Positions 16,601-24,191 of a stretch of DNA of 64,000 nucleotides are shown in pieces; position 1 is the first letter of the stretch, and the number at the start of each line of letters is the position of its first letter. Both the position numbers and the translations under genes were made by a program. This DNA comes from Pseudoxanthomonas sp. PXM01. Lineage in GTDB: Bacteria; Pseudomonadota; Gammaproteobacteria; Xanthomonadales; Xanthomonadaceae. Location of the stretch: positions 372,001 to 436,000 of the forward strand of contig NZ_JACVAJ010000001.1 in assembly GCF_014851815.1 (NCBI RefSeq). The letters are read 5' to 3'. The notes under the pieces were generated by a model. The model was not told the origin of the DNA. It ran no database searches and was given only the letters and a program-made list of their open reading frames with translations.

Positions 16601-17416
16601 TCAAGTATATGGGCTCGATTTAAACAGCCGCATCTTTCCCTTTGTTCGTTTGGCTGGGTTTGGTGAATGTATCGCAAGCAAGTTGGTGACGAGTTGGCTG
16701 GCTAAGAGTGACAAATCTATGCCTCTTAGTTTGGCAAGCATTTCAACAGTGGTCGGAACATCCGTGGGACGCGCGGGCCTGCTCATGAAGCTGACAAATG
16801 GCCCGTCCGTCTCCGTGAGGAGGCGCTCCAAAGGTAGCGTCTGTAGTAGTGATCTATTCTTCCCTGCCGAGATCATCTCGGCGTTGATCGAAAAGTAGCA
16901 GCCGAGGTCAATTGCTCTGGCAGCTTCAGAAGGCGTACCAGTGAACCAATGTAGAACCGGAACACAGTTTTCGTGAGTGAGATTCTCCTCAAGCTCTTTG
17001 ATGACCTTTGAGACAGATCTGACGCTGTGAATGCTAAGAATCTTTCCACCCTGCTCATCACAAGCGCGAAGAATCCGGCTAAACACTCGCTTCTGCTCTT
17101 GAAAGCTGGCGTAGAAACGAGGGCCCGCGTCAAGGCCCACTTCACCTACATACTTTGTCGATGGTAGGAGCTTCTCAAACAGGGGAAGCTCACCTGAACG
17201 CTCGGATACTAGTTGTGGATGAAGACCAAGCCCAGTAAGAACGTAAGAGCTTCCGCTCGCAACTTCGATGTTGCGCGCGAATGCCTTCGGGGTCGTTGTA
17301 ACCCCTAAAGTAACGATCTTCTCCGCATTACATTCGCGCACGAGACGCTGATGGTCCTGATATAGGTCCAGGTGGCAATGGAAGTCGACCCATCTTGGCG
17401 AACCGAAGGCGTTCAT
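16601..17416 (-). CDS. qatD: QatD: TatD-family metal-dependent hydrolase of the Qat anti-phage system
   Basis: A 271-residue TatD-like DNase. The metal ligands are visible: DFHCHLD at residues 11-17, GEVGLD near 91, SIHSVR, LHWFTG and TETDGPF near the C-terminus. Its ATG overlaps the stop codon of qatC (TGATG). The order KAP ATPase, QatB, QueC-like, TatD is the defining content of Qat, in which all four genes are reported to be needed for phage defence. The biochemical target is not known. Confidence 0.92.
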   Translation of the reverse strand: MNAFGSPRWVDFHCHLDLYQDHQRLVRECNAEKIVTLGVTTTPKAFARNIEVASGSSYVLTGLGLHPQLVSERSGELPLFEKLLPSTKYVGEVGLDAGPRFYASFQEQKRVFSRILRACDEQGGKILSIHSVRSVSKVIKELEENLTHENCVPVLHWFTGTPSEAARAIDLGCYFSINAEMISAGKNRSLLQTLPLERLLTETDGPFVSFMSRPARPTDVPTTVEMLAKLRGIDLSLLASQLVTNLLAIHSPNPAKRTKGKMRLFKSSPYT

Positions 17417-18789
17417 CAGCTTGAAGGCCTTGCCTCAACATTTTTTAGCAGTTTGGCGACTTCCTCGAGACCGTTTCGATAGACGGCTTCGTACTCCGCC
17501 CAGTCGTTTGGAAAGTCTATCAGGGGGCCTGGCTTATGTATGTCAAACCTTGCTCTTCCTGGATGCCGGCGAAGGCGTGAGATGGCGAGTTGGAAGGAAC
17601 GCACGTGCTCTCCTTCTGCGCTCTTGCTGTCAAGCACGCCAGCCTCAAGGTTCACAAGTTGGTAGTCGGTATCGTCCTCACCATGTCCATGCATGATGGC
17701 GGCACGTCGAATCAGGCACGGTACGCAGTAGCCGCAGTTTTTAGGCTGTCGGCGTTCCTCATCCTGAGAGAACCTCGCCTTATTTGGTGATGAGCAGGAG
17801 ATGGTCTCGCCGACATGATCCCTAAGGAAATCCGGGTCCTCGCATTCCGCCACCATCTCGCCCTTTGTCATATGACGATACGTGTTATGCAAGCGGCCTC
17901 CTAGCCCAAGCGCGGCCAAGATGTCGTTGAAGCGAGCCATGTAATAGGGATGAGTGGTTCGTGTGCTGAGCGAGCCTAGGCGTAGCGGGTCTAGTGGAAC
18001 ATTGAGAGATATGAGTCCGTTCTCTGGAACATGGATGTTCACTGATCCCCCGATGGCATCTGCGGCAAGTGCTGCTAAGGCGAAGAAGAGGAACGAGCGC
18101 CCCCTTAGCGTGTTCTCTCCCCACGATCCATCAACCGTCCCGGCGGCGAATCCTACCCTTGCTCGTACTGAGAAGAAGTCAACGTCGGTGTAACGCTCAT
18201 GAAGGGCGGTCAGGCATGTGTCCTGGTACTTGCTAGTGATCCCATCCCAATAGTGACTAACTAGGAGCACTCGCTCATTCTTCGCCAACAGGTCAATTGC
18301 GCCAATAAAACTGTCCAGGCCACCTGAGAAGAGGCATACCGATGTCGGCTTGTCGGCCAAAGTCGGAGTGATGGGGTCCAAGAGCCCTGATGTCGACGCT
18401 GTCCTTCCCCTGAAAGCCAGGGTCCAGCGGTCCCCTGTTAGGAAATTTAGAGTTCCTTCGAGGAGCGGAACCAAGCCTGTCCAAACATCCGGCTCGCGTA
18501 CGGGTAGGCAGAGCTCAAGTTCGCGTGTCCATCCATCTTGGCCATCCACGCCGCGCTCCACCCTGGTATCTGCGGCAGTGACCGCCGCTGCCAGAATGGT
18601 CATATCCAATGCGCGCTCGGTAGGCTGCAACCCCAGCTCTTCCAACTTGCTTAGGACGTCGCCGAGTTGGTGGTCCAGTTCGGCTAAGCCTTCAAACCTA
18701 ATCTCAGTGGCGTGGGCGCCGGTGAGCCTATGCGATATGGGATCGGCATCATCCAAGCCAATGCGAAAAACGATCGACTGTCTGCTCAT
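17416..18789 (-). CDS. qatC: QatC: QueC-like PP-loop nucleotide-binding enzyme of the Qat system
   Basis: A 457-residue protein with the PP-loop SGGLDS at residues 155-160, which binds ATP in QueC-type enzymes, and a C-terminal zinc cluster containing ETISCSSPN and NCGYCVPC, also typical of QueC. The first 140 residues are an extension absent from housekeeping QueC, as in Qat systems. The start overlaps the stop of qatB (ATGA). It probably modifies a nucleobase or a protein amine through adenylation; this is inference from the family. Confidence 0.92.
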   Translation of the reverse strand: MSRQSIVFRIGLDDADPISHRLTGAHATEIRFEGLAELDHQLGDVLSKLEELGLQPTERALDMTILAAAVTAADTRVERGVDGQDGWTRELELCLPVREPDVWTGLVPLLEGTLNFLTGDRWTLAFRGRTASTSGLLDPITPTLADKPTSVCLFSGGLDSFIGAIDLLAKNERVLLVSHYWDGITSKYQDTCLTALHERYTDVDFFSVRARVGFAAGTVDGSWGENTLRGRSFLFFALAALAADAIGGSVNIHVPENGLISLNVPLDPLRLGSLSTRTTHPYYMARFNDILAALGLGGRLHNTYRHMTKGEMVAECEDPDFLRDHVGETISCSSPNKARFSQDEERRQPKNCGYCVPCLIRRAAIMHGHGEDDTDYQLVNLEAGVLDSKSAEGEHVRSFQLAISRLRRHPGRARFDIHKPGPLIDFPNDWAEYEAVYRNGLEEVAKLLKNVEARPSS

Positions 18790-19646
18790 TGCAGATCCCC
18801 CGCAGTTGAAGACACGAGTTCGAATGAGGCTTCGTAGATAGTCTCGACGATCGCGGAAACCTCTTGGTCATTCTTCTGAGAAATCCCGTCGAAGTGCTCG
18901 CTTAGGTGGCCATGGACGCAGCCCGCAACGAAGTCGTGCAGCTGGTCCATAACACCCTCAACCTCCACCACGCTCTCTGGCGCATCGACGATGTGCTTTC
19001 CGATATCCGCAATCACCCGGCCTTCGATAGTGCGAATGACAAAGTCCATAAAAAACTCTGATAGTTGTTGAGCGGTCATTTCCTCGAACGTGCCGGTTTC
19101 TATCTCTGCCAGGTGGGCGACCGCATCCAGGAGTGCTTGGCGAGCAATCGCCTCGTCCACCCGACCGCCTGGCGGACACATGCCCTCAAGCAGCACGATG
19201 AAGACCTCAGCCGCCGGCCGTCCTGCCAAGTGTGTGAGGTTGAGCTTCTGCAGAACCTCTGCTGCACCAACGCGATCTATGTCGCGGATAACCTGCAGCA
19301 GCCGCTTTCCTACGCTGCGGGATGCACCCATACGTTTGGCAGCTTTGCCGGCGGATCCAGCACCGTTCCTCACGTACTGCGACACAGATCGTCTCAGGGT
19401 TTCTGAATCGCCACTGCGAACGAAGCGGGTGAAGTTTCCCTTCGCGCCGCTAAGCCCGCCAGCTGACGAAGTGTCCGGTGCAGATGGGGGGATAGGAGGC
19501 TGTGGTGCGGGGCCGCTACCATCACTCCCGCCAGCGGCTCCGCCCGGTGTTGCGGCAGGCGCGGAGCCCGCTCCTGGAGCGGTGTCGTCTATCCAGCTGG
19601 GAACTAGCCCCGATGGGGCGCCACCGTATCCTTTCGATGTACCCAT
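18786..19646 (-). CDS. qatB: QatB: accessory protein of the Qat system
   Basis: A 286-residue protein starting MGTSKGYGGAPSGLVPSW, a typical QatB N-terminus. A Pro/Gly/Ala-rich low-complexity linker covers about residues 20-70, followed by a helical basic domain (VRNGAGSAGKAAKRMGASR) and a helical C-terminal half with RTIEGRVIADIGKHI. No enzyme motif is visible. Position between the KAP ATPase and QatC identifies it. It follows qatA by only three bases. Confidence 0.88.
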   Translation of the reverse strand: MGTSKGYGGAPSGLVPSWIDDTAPGAGSAPAATPGGAAGGSDGSGPAPQPPIPPSAPDTSSAGGLSGAKGNFTRFVRSGDSETLRRSVSQYVRNGAGSAGKAAKRMGASRSVGKRLLQVIRDIDRVGAAEVLQKLNLTHLAGRPAAEVFIVLLEGMCPPGGRVDEAIARQALLDAVAHLAEIETGTFEEMTAQQLSEFFMDFVIRTIEGRVIADIGKHIVDAPESVVEVEGVMDQLHDFVAGCVHGHLSEHFDGISQKNDQEVSAIVETIYEASFELVSSTAGDLQ

Positions 19647-19649
19647 GGC

Positions 19650-21590
19650 CTACTTCGCTCCGACTTTTTTAATGAGGTTGGTTGCCTTCTGTAGAGCCTT
19701 GTTCTCTGTCTGGGACTCCCAGGCTTTAAAAACTTCCTGGTATTGCAGCAAAGCATGTGCATCGGTGAACGCGGTCCCGAATGCGGCTGGTGGCCAAGCC
19801 CCCAGTTTTGCTATTGGCAGATCTCGCACGAAATCGACCAAACGCCCCTCCAACTCGGGTCGCACTTTGACCAACTCCAGCAGGCCCCTCACACCCTTTG
19901 GTTCTAGTTTGAAGGTGTCCTCTTCCAGGATTCTCAGCCTCACGGAGTCGAAGAGTTCCTCGGCAAATGACGCGGTCATCGACTGCGTAGTTTGAGCGGC
20001 CGCTTTTGCTTTCCAAGACCCGAACATCAGTTCTTCGGTAAACTGAGCGAGCTGTGTCGATGCTCCTGTACCGCCGAGGAGCATTCGTTTGTCCCTGGAT
20101 ACGAAGACATAGGGGCGAAGATCGACGTCTCCCAAGGACGGCGCAAGCCCCGCCCACGTCTTGATCCAATCGATCTTGGTCCAGTCCTCAATGTTGTCTG
20201 GGATCGTGCCCTTGCCAGGAGATGATTTTAGGAGGGCGCCCGGTTTGGGTTGCTCTGTAAGTTCCGATGGCTTACTTGAAACAAACGCCTCCAGCTTCTT
20301 GACTCGTACCGATCGCCCATCGCTGGCGCCACTAGCCTCGCGTGCTATCTCTTCGAAGAAGTCGGATTTGAAGCGCTCTGCCAGCATGAGTTTGGCAAGG
20401 ATCGGAACAGATATATCCGCGCCGAATCCTCTAGCTTCGCCGATCTCCTTCCTGAGTAGCATGGAGTTCAAGAAGCGTTTGATCTGCCGGGGATTGCCTT
20501 TCGTGCCTTCAGCGAGCATCGCCGTGAGTTGGCCTGCGAGGACAAGTGCCTGATCCGCCTCGGGAGGTATCGTGCCACCCATCGCTGTTGCCATGGCCTT
20601 TGCCGTCACGCCCTCGCTCAGCCAAGGGCGGCGCATGTCCTCGCGAGCAGCTTCGAGAAGGCTTTTGAAGCCAGCGTTGCTGGAGCCGTACTGGGCCTCG
20701 ACTAGAAGAAGCGTGATGTACGTACGTGTCTCGGCGACACCAAGTGTAGGTATGCGAAAAGGAACCTGTATGAGCTTCTCAAGATAGTTTCGCGCATAGC
20801 TGACCGGGCCCATGGATGGGGGCAGATCGGGAAAGTGATCGCGGACGGCGTACTCGATCATCATCTCGTCGGCCCCAATGACGAAAGCCGTCCGCTCAAC
20901 GAACAGAAACAATCGAATGGCTTCCAACGTCCCAATTGCCGTCGGCGGGAGACAACGATCTAAGTCATCCACCATTACAACCAGTTGCTTGATCTCCGCG
21001 GCATCCAGCAGCTCAACGAACTCTTTCCGGAAAGCATGGATGTGAGCTGGGACGCTGTCCTCCTCCGCGTCCTTGAAAAGGCTGGTCGCCTCGTCTGCAA
21101 AGCCCTCGATGTCCTGCCTGGTGAGTTCTTGCGCATTCTTTCCAAGCGCAGATCTCGCAGCACCGATGATGTCGCCAATTTGGCCGAAGGTTGGAAGCCC
21201 GGTAGCTATCGTGAATGCGAGGCCGCCGGCCTTCTTCGCTGCCTTCAGCCAATCCACCCTTTTGAGCAGCTTCTTAACGGCATCCTGCACCTTCTTGGAT
21301 CCGGGTCGAGCTCGCTTCAGTTCTTCGATGATCGTCTCAAGCACGACCGTCTTGGCGTCTTCGAACCCCTCAAATGCCCAGCCGTTGAACCAGATGCAGA
21401 GCACTCCGTCTTGCTCTCCGAGCGCTGCCTGCGTCATCTTTAAGACGCTCGACTTTCCTGCTCCCCAATCGCCATGCACCCCAATAGTCACCGGGATTCC
21501 GGGCGACTCTTCGATCAACTTGACTACCGTTTTGGCGATGGCTTCGTACTGCAACATATCTGTCGCAGTCTCTTGGTCACTAATGAACAC
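19650..21590 (-). CDS. qatA: QatA: KAP-family P-loop ATPase of the Qat system
   Basis: A KAP-type NTPase of about 646 residues with Walker A GDWGAGKS near residues 40-47, the following CIWFNGWAFEG typical of KAP proteins, and Walker B VVMVDDLDRCLPP. The usual KAP hydrophobic insert is weak here (AGGLAFTIATGLPTFG). I choose the GTG at 21590 because AAGGAGG lies six bases before it; a GTG at 21596 directly abuts that site. It is the first gene of qatABCD and probably powers the complex. Confidence 0.92.
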   Translation of the reverse strand: MFISDQETATDMLQYEAIAKTVVKLIEESPGIPVTIGVHGDWGAGKSSVLKMTQAALGEQDGVLCIWFNGWAFEGFEDAKTVVLETIIEELKRARPGSKKVQDAVKKLLKRVDWLKAAKKAGGLAFTIATGLPTFGQIGDIIGAARSALGKNAQELTRQDIEGFADEATSLFKDAEEDSVPAHIHAFRKEFVELLDAAEIKQLVVMVDDLDRCLPPTAIGTLEAIRLFLFVERTAFVIGADEMMIEYAVRDHFPDLPPSMGPVSYARNYLEKLIQVPFRIPTLGVAETRTYITLLLVEAQYGSSNAGFKSLLEAAREDMRRPWLSEGVTAKAMATAMGGTIPPEADQALVLAGQLTAMLAEGTKGNPRQIKRFLNSMLLRKEIGEARGFGADISVPILAKLMLAERFKSDFFEEIAREASGASDGRSVRVKKLEAFVSSKPSELTEQPKPGALLKSSPGKGTIPDNIEDWTKIDWIKTWAGLAPSLGDVDLRPYVFVSRDKRMLLGGTGASTQLAQFTEELMFGSWKAKAAAQTTQSMTASFAEELFDSVRLRILEEDTFKLEPKGVRGLLELVKVRPELEGRLVDFVRDLPIAKLGAWPPAAFGTAFTDAHALLQYQEVFKAWESQTENKALQKATNLIKKVGAK

Positions 21591-21596
21591 GCTCAC

Positions 21597-21999
21597 CCTC
21601 CTTAGTTGTGCGCTAGTAGCTCAGGAAGTCCAGTGCAACAGGCGCATAAGTGCCCTGCCGGTGCACTCTTGCAGGTTGAAAGTTGTGAACGGAGGGACGC
21701 TCTGGCTTGGCGCGAGAGCCGGTCAATGGTGTTGGAAGGAGTTGCTCCGCCAATCTGACGCTATCGACGACAAGCGTGGATGCGACGCGCGTTTGGTTGC
21801 CACCCGAGCGGCGACAGACCGAATGCGTCTTGGCATTCGCCGATAAAAACTGAGCGTCGAGCTTCGGCTCGATGCAATCCATGGCCCCACCCCCGTGTGC
21901 CTTGCTTTTATGCTGCGCCGCCGGCGGGGGTGAGTTCAAGACCTCGACAGCATGTACTGGCGAACGCTACATACTAGTAAACGCATGTACGTTCTCGCG
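21597..21999. other. Intergenic region between qatA and the KfrA-like gene
   Basis: About 400 bases likely containing the qat promoter. I saw no coding frame with a ribosome site, no RNA gene and no clear attachment-site repeat. Confidence 0.4.
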
Positions 22000-22887
22000 C
22001 TACTTCCGCTTTGCGTTACGTACCGCCGCGGTTGCGGCGGTAGGCTTCGGCTTTCGCACTACCCTGGCCTTCGGCTGCGAGGCGCGCACCGCCTGCAACG
22101 TGTTTGCCCGTGCCTCGGCGGCCGCCGTCGCAACACTGGCCACGCGGAGACGCTCCTGCAGGTCGGCCTGGGCGATGGTCATCCGCTCAATCGCCTTGTC
22201 TCGCTGGACAATAATCGCAGCGTGGCGTGCGGCTTCTTGACGGGCGCGATCCACCTCCTGAAGCCATCGGTCCTCGGCGGCGCGATGCGCTTGCTCGCGC
22301 TCGGTGCGTGCCGCGTTGGCGGCCGCGGTCGCATCTTGGGCGGCCGCCTGTGCAGCCAAGAGCTGCCCCAACAGGCCTTCCCGCTCGGTGTCCACCTGTG
22401 CATGCTGGCGCTGAAGTTCATCCAGATGCCGGCCCAGCGCTAGCAAATGGGCCTCCAAATCCTTCACTCCTCGCTGCGCGAGATCGCGCGCGTGGATCAA
22501 CTCTGTGCGCTCCGCGGCCCAGGCGAGACGCTCACTGGCAATCTGCGCCTCGCTCCTGGTCAGGGTATCGGTGCGTGCCTGCAGCGCGGCGTGGGCATCG
22601 CCCAAGGCTTGCGAGGCAACGGTGTGCGCGTGGGTGACCGCCACCTCCCACCACTGCTGCGCTAGGGCGGCGACATCGGCAGGTGGATTCCCGGCAGCCA
22701 GTCCCGACGCCCCCGCCCGCAGGCGTTCGTCCAAGCGCTGCCACCATGTTTCGAGCCAGCGCGTCACCGTGTTCGGCGAGCCGGTGCCGAGATGGGCGCG
22801 GATGCGTTCGATGGTTGGGCGCTCGCCTTGCGCCACCAGTGCATCAGCGGCCTGGTGGACGTCGGTTTCGGAAATGCCGGTGGGCAT
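22000..22887 (-). CDS. KfrA-like plasmid DNA-binding coiled-coil protein
   Basis: A 295-residue protein. Residues 1-50 form the KfrA N-terminal DNA-binding domain (DVHQAADALVAQGERPTIE and GTGSPNTVTRWLETW). Residues about 90-260 are a long Ala/Glu/Arg/Gln-rich coiled coil, and the C-terminus is a basic tail. KfrA-type proteins are plasmid or ICE regulators thought to help segregation and autoregulate. AGGAGA before the ATG supports the start. It is a marker that this end of the accessory region came from a plasmid or integrative element. Confidence 0.85.
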   Translation of the reverse strand: MPTGISETDVHQAADALVAQGERPTIERIRAHLGTGSPNTVTRWLETWWQRLDERLRAGASGLAAGNPPADVAALAQQWWEVAVTHAHTVASQALGDAHAALQARTDTLTRSEAQIASERLAWAAERTELIHARDLAQRGVKDLEAHLLALGRHLDELQRQHAQVDTEREGLLGQLLAAQAAAQDATAAANAARTEREQAHRAAEDRWLQEVDRARQEAARHAAIIVQRDKAIERMTIAQADLQERLRVASVATAAAEARANTLQAVRASQPKARVVRKPKPTAATAAVRNAKRK

Positions 22888-22958
22888 GAGAGGTCTCCTA
22901 CATCTGGCGAGTGGCGGTCTTGGCTGCTACCTTCGATAATTGAAAGTTATCGCTCGTG

Positions 22959-23378
22959 TCAGCCCTCTTCGCATCGCTGCCAGCCACCAGCGGGCGCCAT
23001 TACCTGGGACCAGCCATTGGGGATCTTTTGAAAGGCTTGGCCGCCAATGCACGCGAAGCCGGTGGCTTTCGCGTCGGCACTGCCTAGTGACGGTAGGTTG
23101 ATGACGCTGTCGGAAGGAGCAGGTCTACCTGCTCGGCGCGCACTGTCAGACAACAAGCGACGTTCCCATCGCTCGCACATGAGGCGGACACCCTGGTGCG
23201 GGTGGAATTTCACCTCAGGCCGTGAACAATTCAGTGGCGTCGTGTCCTGTGAGGCCGGGTTGTGTGCGACCCGGGGCTGATAGTGAACCCGGGGCTCTCC
23301 AGTACCGCGAGCTGTCTTCACCTGAGCCAGTGCCGTCGGTGCACAGGCAATCGCGACGGCAAGAACGATCCATTTCAT
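22959..23378 (-). CDS. Small secreted protein of unknown function, 139 residues
   Basis: Begins with a clear signal peptide (MKWIVLAVAIACAPTALA, cut after ALA) and continues as a polar protein with Cys residues in LNCSRPE, RLMCERW, FACIGG and WQRCEEG, which could form two disulphides. GGAGGAG lies just before the ATG. It sits 71 bases upstream of the KfrA-like gene on the same strand. No family recognised. Confidence 0.7.
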   Translation of the reverse strand: MKWIVLAVAIACAPTALAQVKTARGTGEPRVHYQPRVAHNPASQDTTPLNCSRPEVKFHPHQGVRLMCERWERRLLSDSARRAGRPAPSDSVINLPSLGSADAKATGFACIGGQAFQKIPNGWSQVMAPAGGWQRCEEG

Positions 23379-23527
23379 TGCGCACTCCTCCCCTGCCCCG
23401 CGATCAAGCGTAGCGCCAAATCACGCACGAAGGGACAAGGCAGATCCCGCACAGGTCGCAGTCGGGTGCGCACGCGCTCTGCATCACGTGACGCCATCAC
23501 CGAATCCCCGACGCCTCACGCGTCGCG

Positions 23528-23890
23528 TCAATTCTTCGACACCAGTTCCTCGATCAGCTTGCAGACCGTTGCCCGCTTCCTTGCCGGAAGACTGCGGACG
23601 GCTTCCAGTACGCGTACTTCGATGTCGTCGATGGCGTACTCGACCGCGACTGCGGGAACGTCGTGCTGCGGACACTGCGCGGAATCGCCGCGACCGGTCG
23701 CCAGCCATTCGAACGGCACCCGGGTCGCCACGGCGACCGTGGCGAGGTGTTCGACGCTGGGGTGCGTGCCCCCTTCCCTTTCCCACTGCGCAACCGCGCT
23801 GCGGTTGACGCCCACCTCCTTTGCCAACTGGCTCTGGGAGAGGCTGGCGAGCACGCGGGCGCGGCGTATGCGTACGGCGATGGTGGGCAT
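23528..23890 (-). CDS. XRE-family transcriptional regulator, 120 residues
   Basis: A Cro/C1-type helix-turn-helix covers residues 5-60 (RIRRARVLASLSQSQLAKEVGV, NRSAVAQWEREGGTHPSVEHL) and is followed by a short linker and a C-terminal helix, as in small phage-like repressors. GGAAGGA precedes the ATG. An inverted repeat 29 bases upstream is a likely autoregulatory operator. Confidence 0.88.
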   Translation of the reverse strand: MPTIAVRIRRARVLASLSQSQLAKEVGVNRSAVAQWEREGGTHPSVEHLATVAVATRVPFEWLATGRGDSAQCPQHDVPAVAVEYAIDDIEVRVLEAVRSLPARKRATVCKLIEELVSKN

Positions 23891-24191
23891 TCGGCGTCCT
23901 TCCGTCCCTTGAAGTGAGCGCTTCTGAACAAGAAGCGAATCTAACGGCTGCTCGTCCGCTATCCCTAACGCGCGCGCCAGGCATTGGCGTTGAGCGTTGT
24001 GTTCACGGACGTACTTAGCGCTGCTAACCGACTTCGCTGCAGCGCGGTATTGCAGCCCCCTGTCGAATCACATTAGTTACGTCGGCAGCGACAGGCAATC
24101 CCTCAACCGTGTAACTGGATTTACGCGCACCCGTGACGACTGTGAAGACCGCGTAAAAGAAGCCGCACATCGACTACTCAGGGGTAGGTGG
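23891..24191. other. Divergent promoter region at the edge of the accessory DNA
   Basis: About 300 bases between the XRE regulator and the surface operon, transcribed in opposite directions. It contains the XRE operator candidate at 23919-23937. Apart from that no gene or RNA is seen. Base composition becomes distinctly more GC-rich to the right. Confidence 0.5.
23919..23937. promoter_or_regulatory. Candidate operator (inverted repeat) of the XRE regulator
   Basis: CGCTTCT and AGAAGCG form 7-base arms around a GAACA spacer, 29 bases upstream of the regulator's ATG. Size and place fit a dimeric C1-like repressor site controlling its own gene. Confidence 0.55.
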
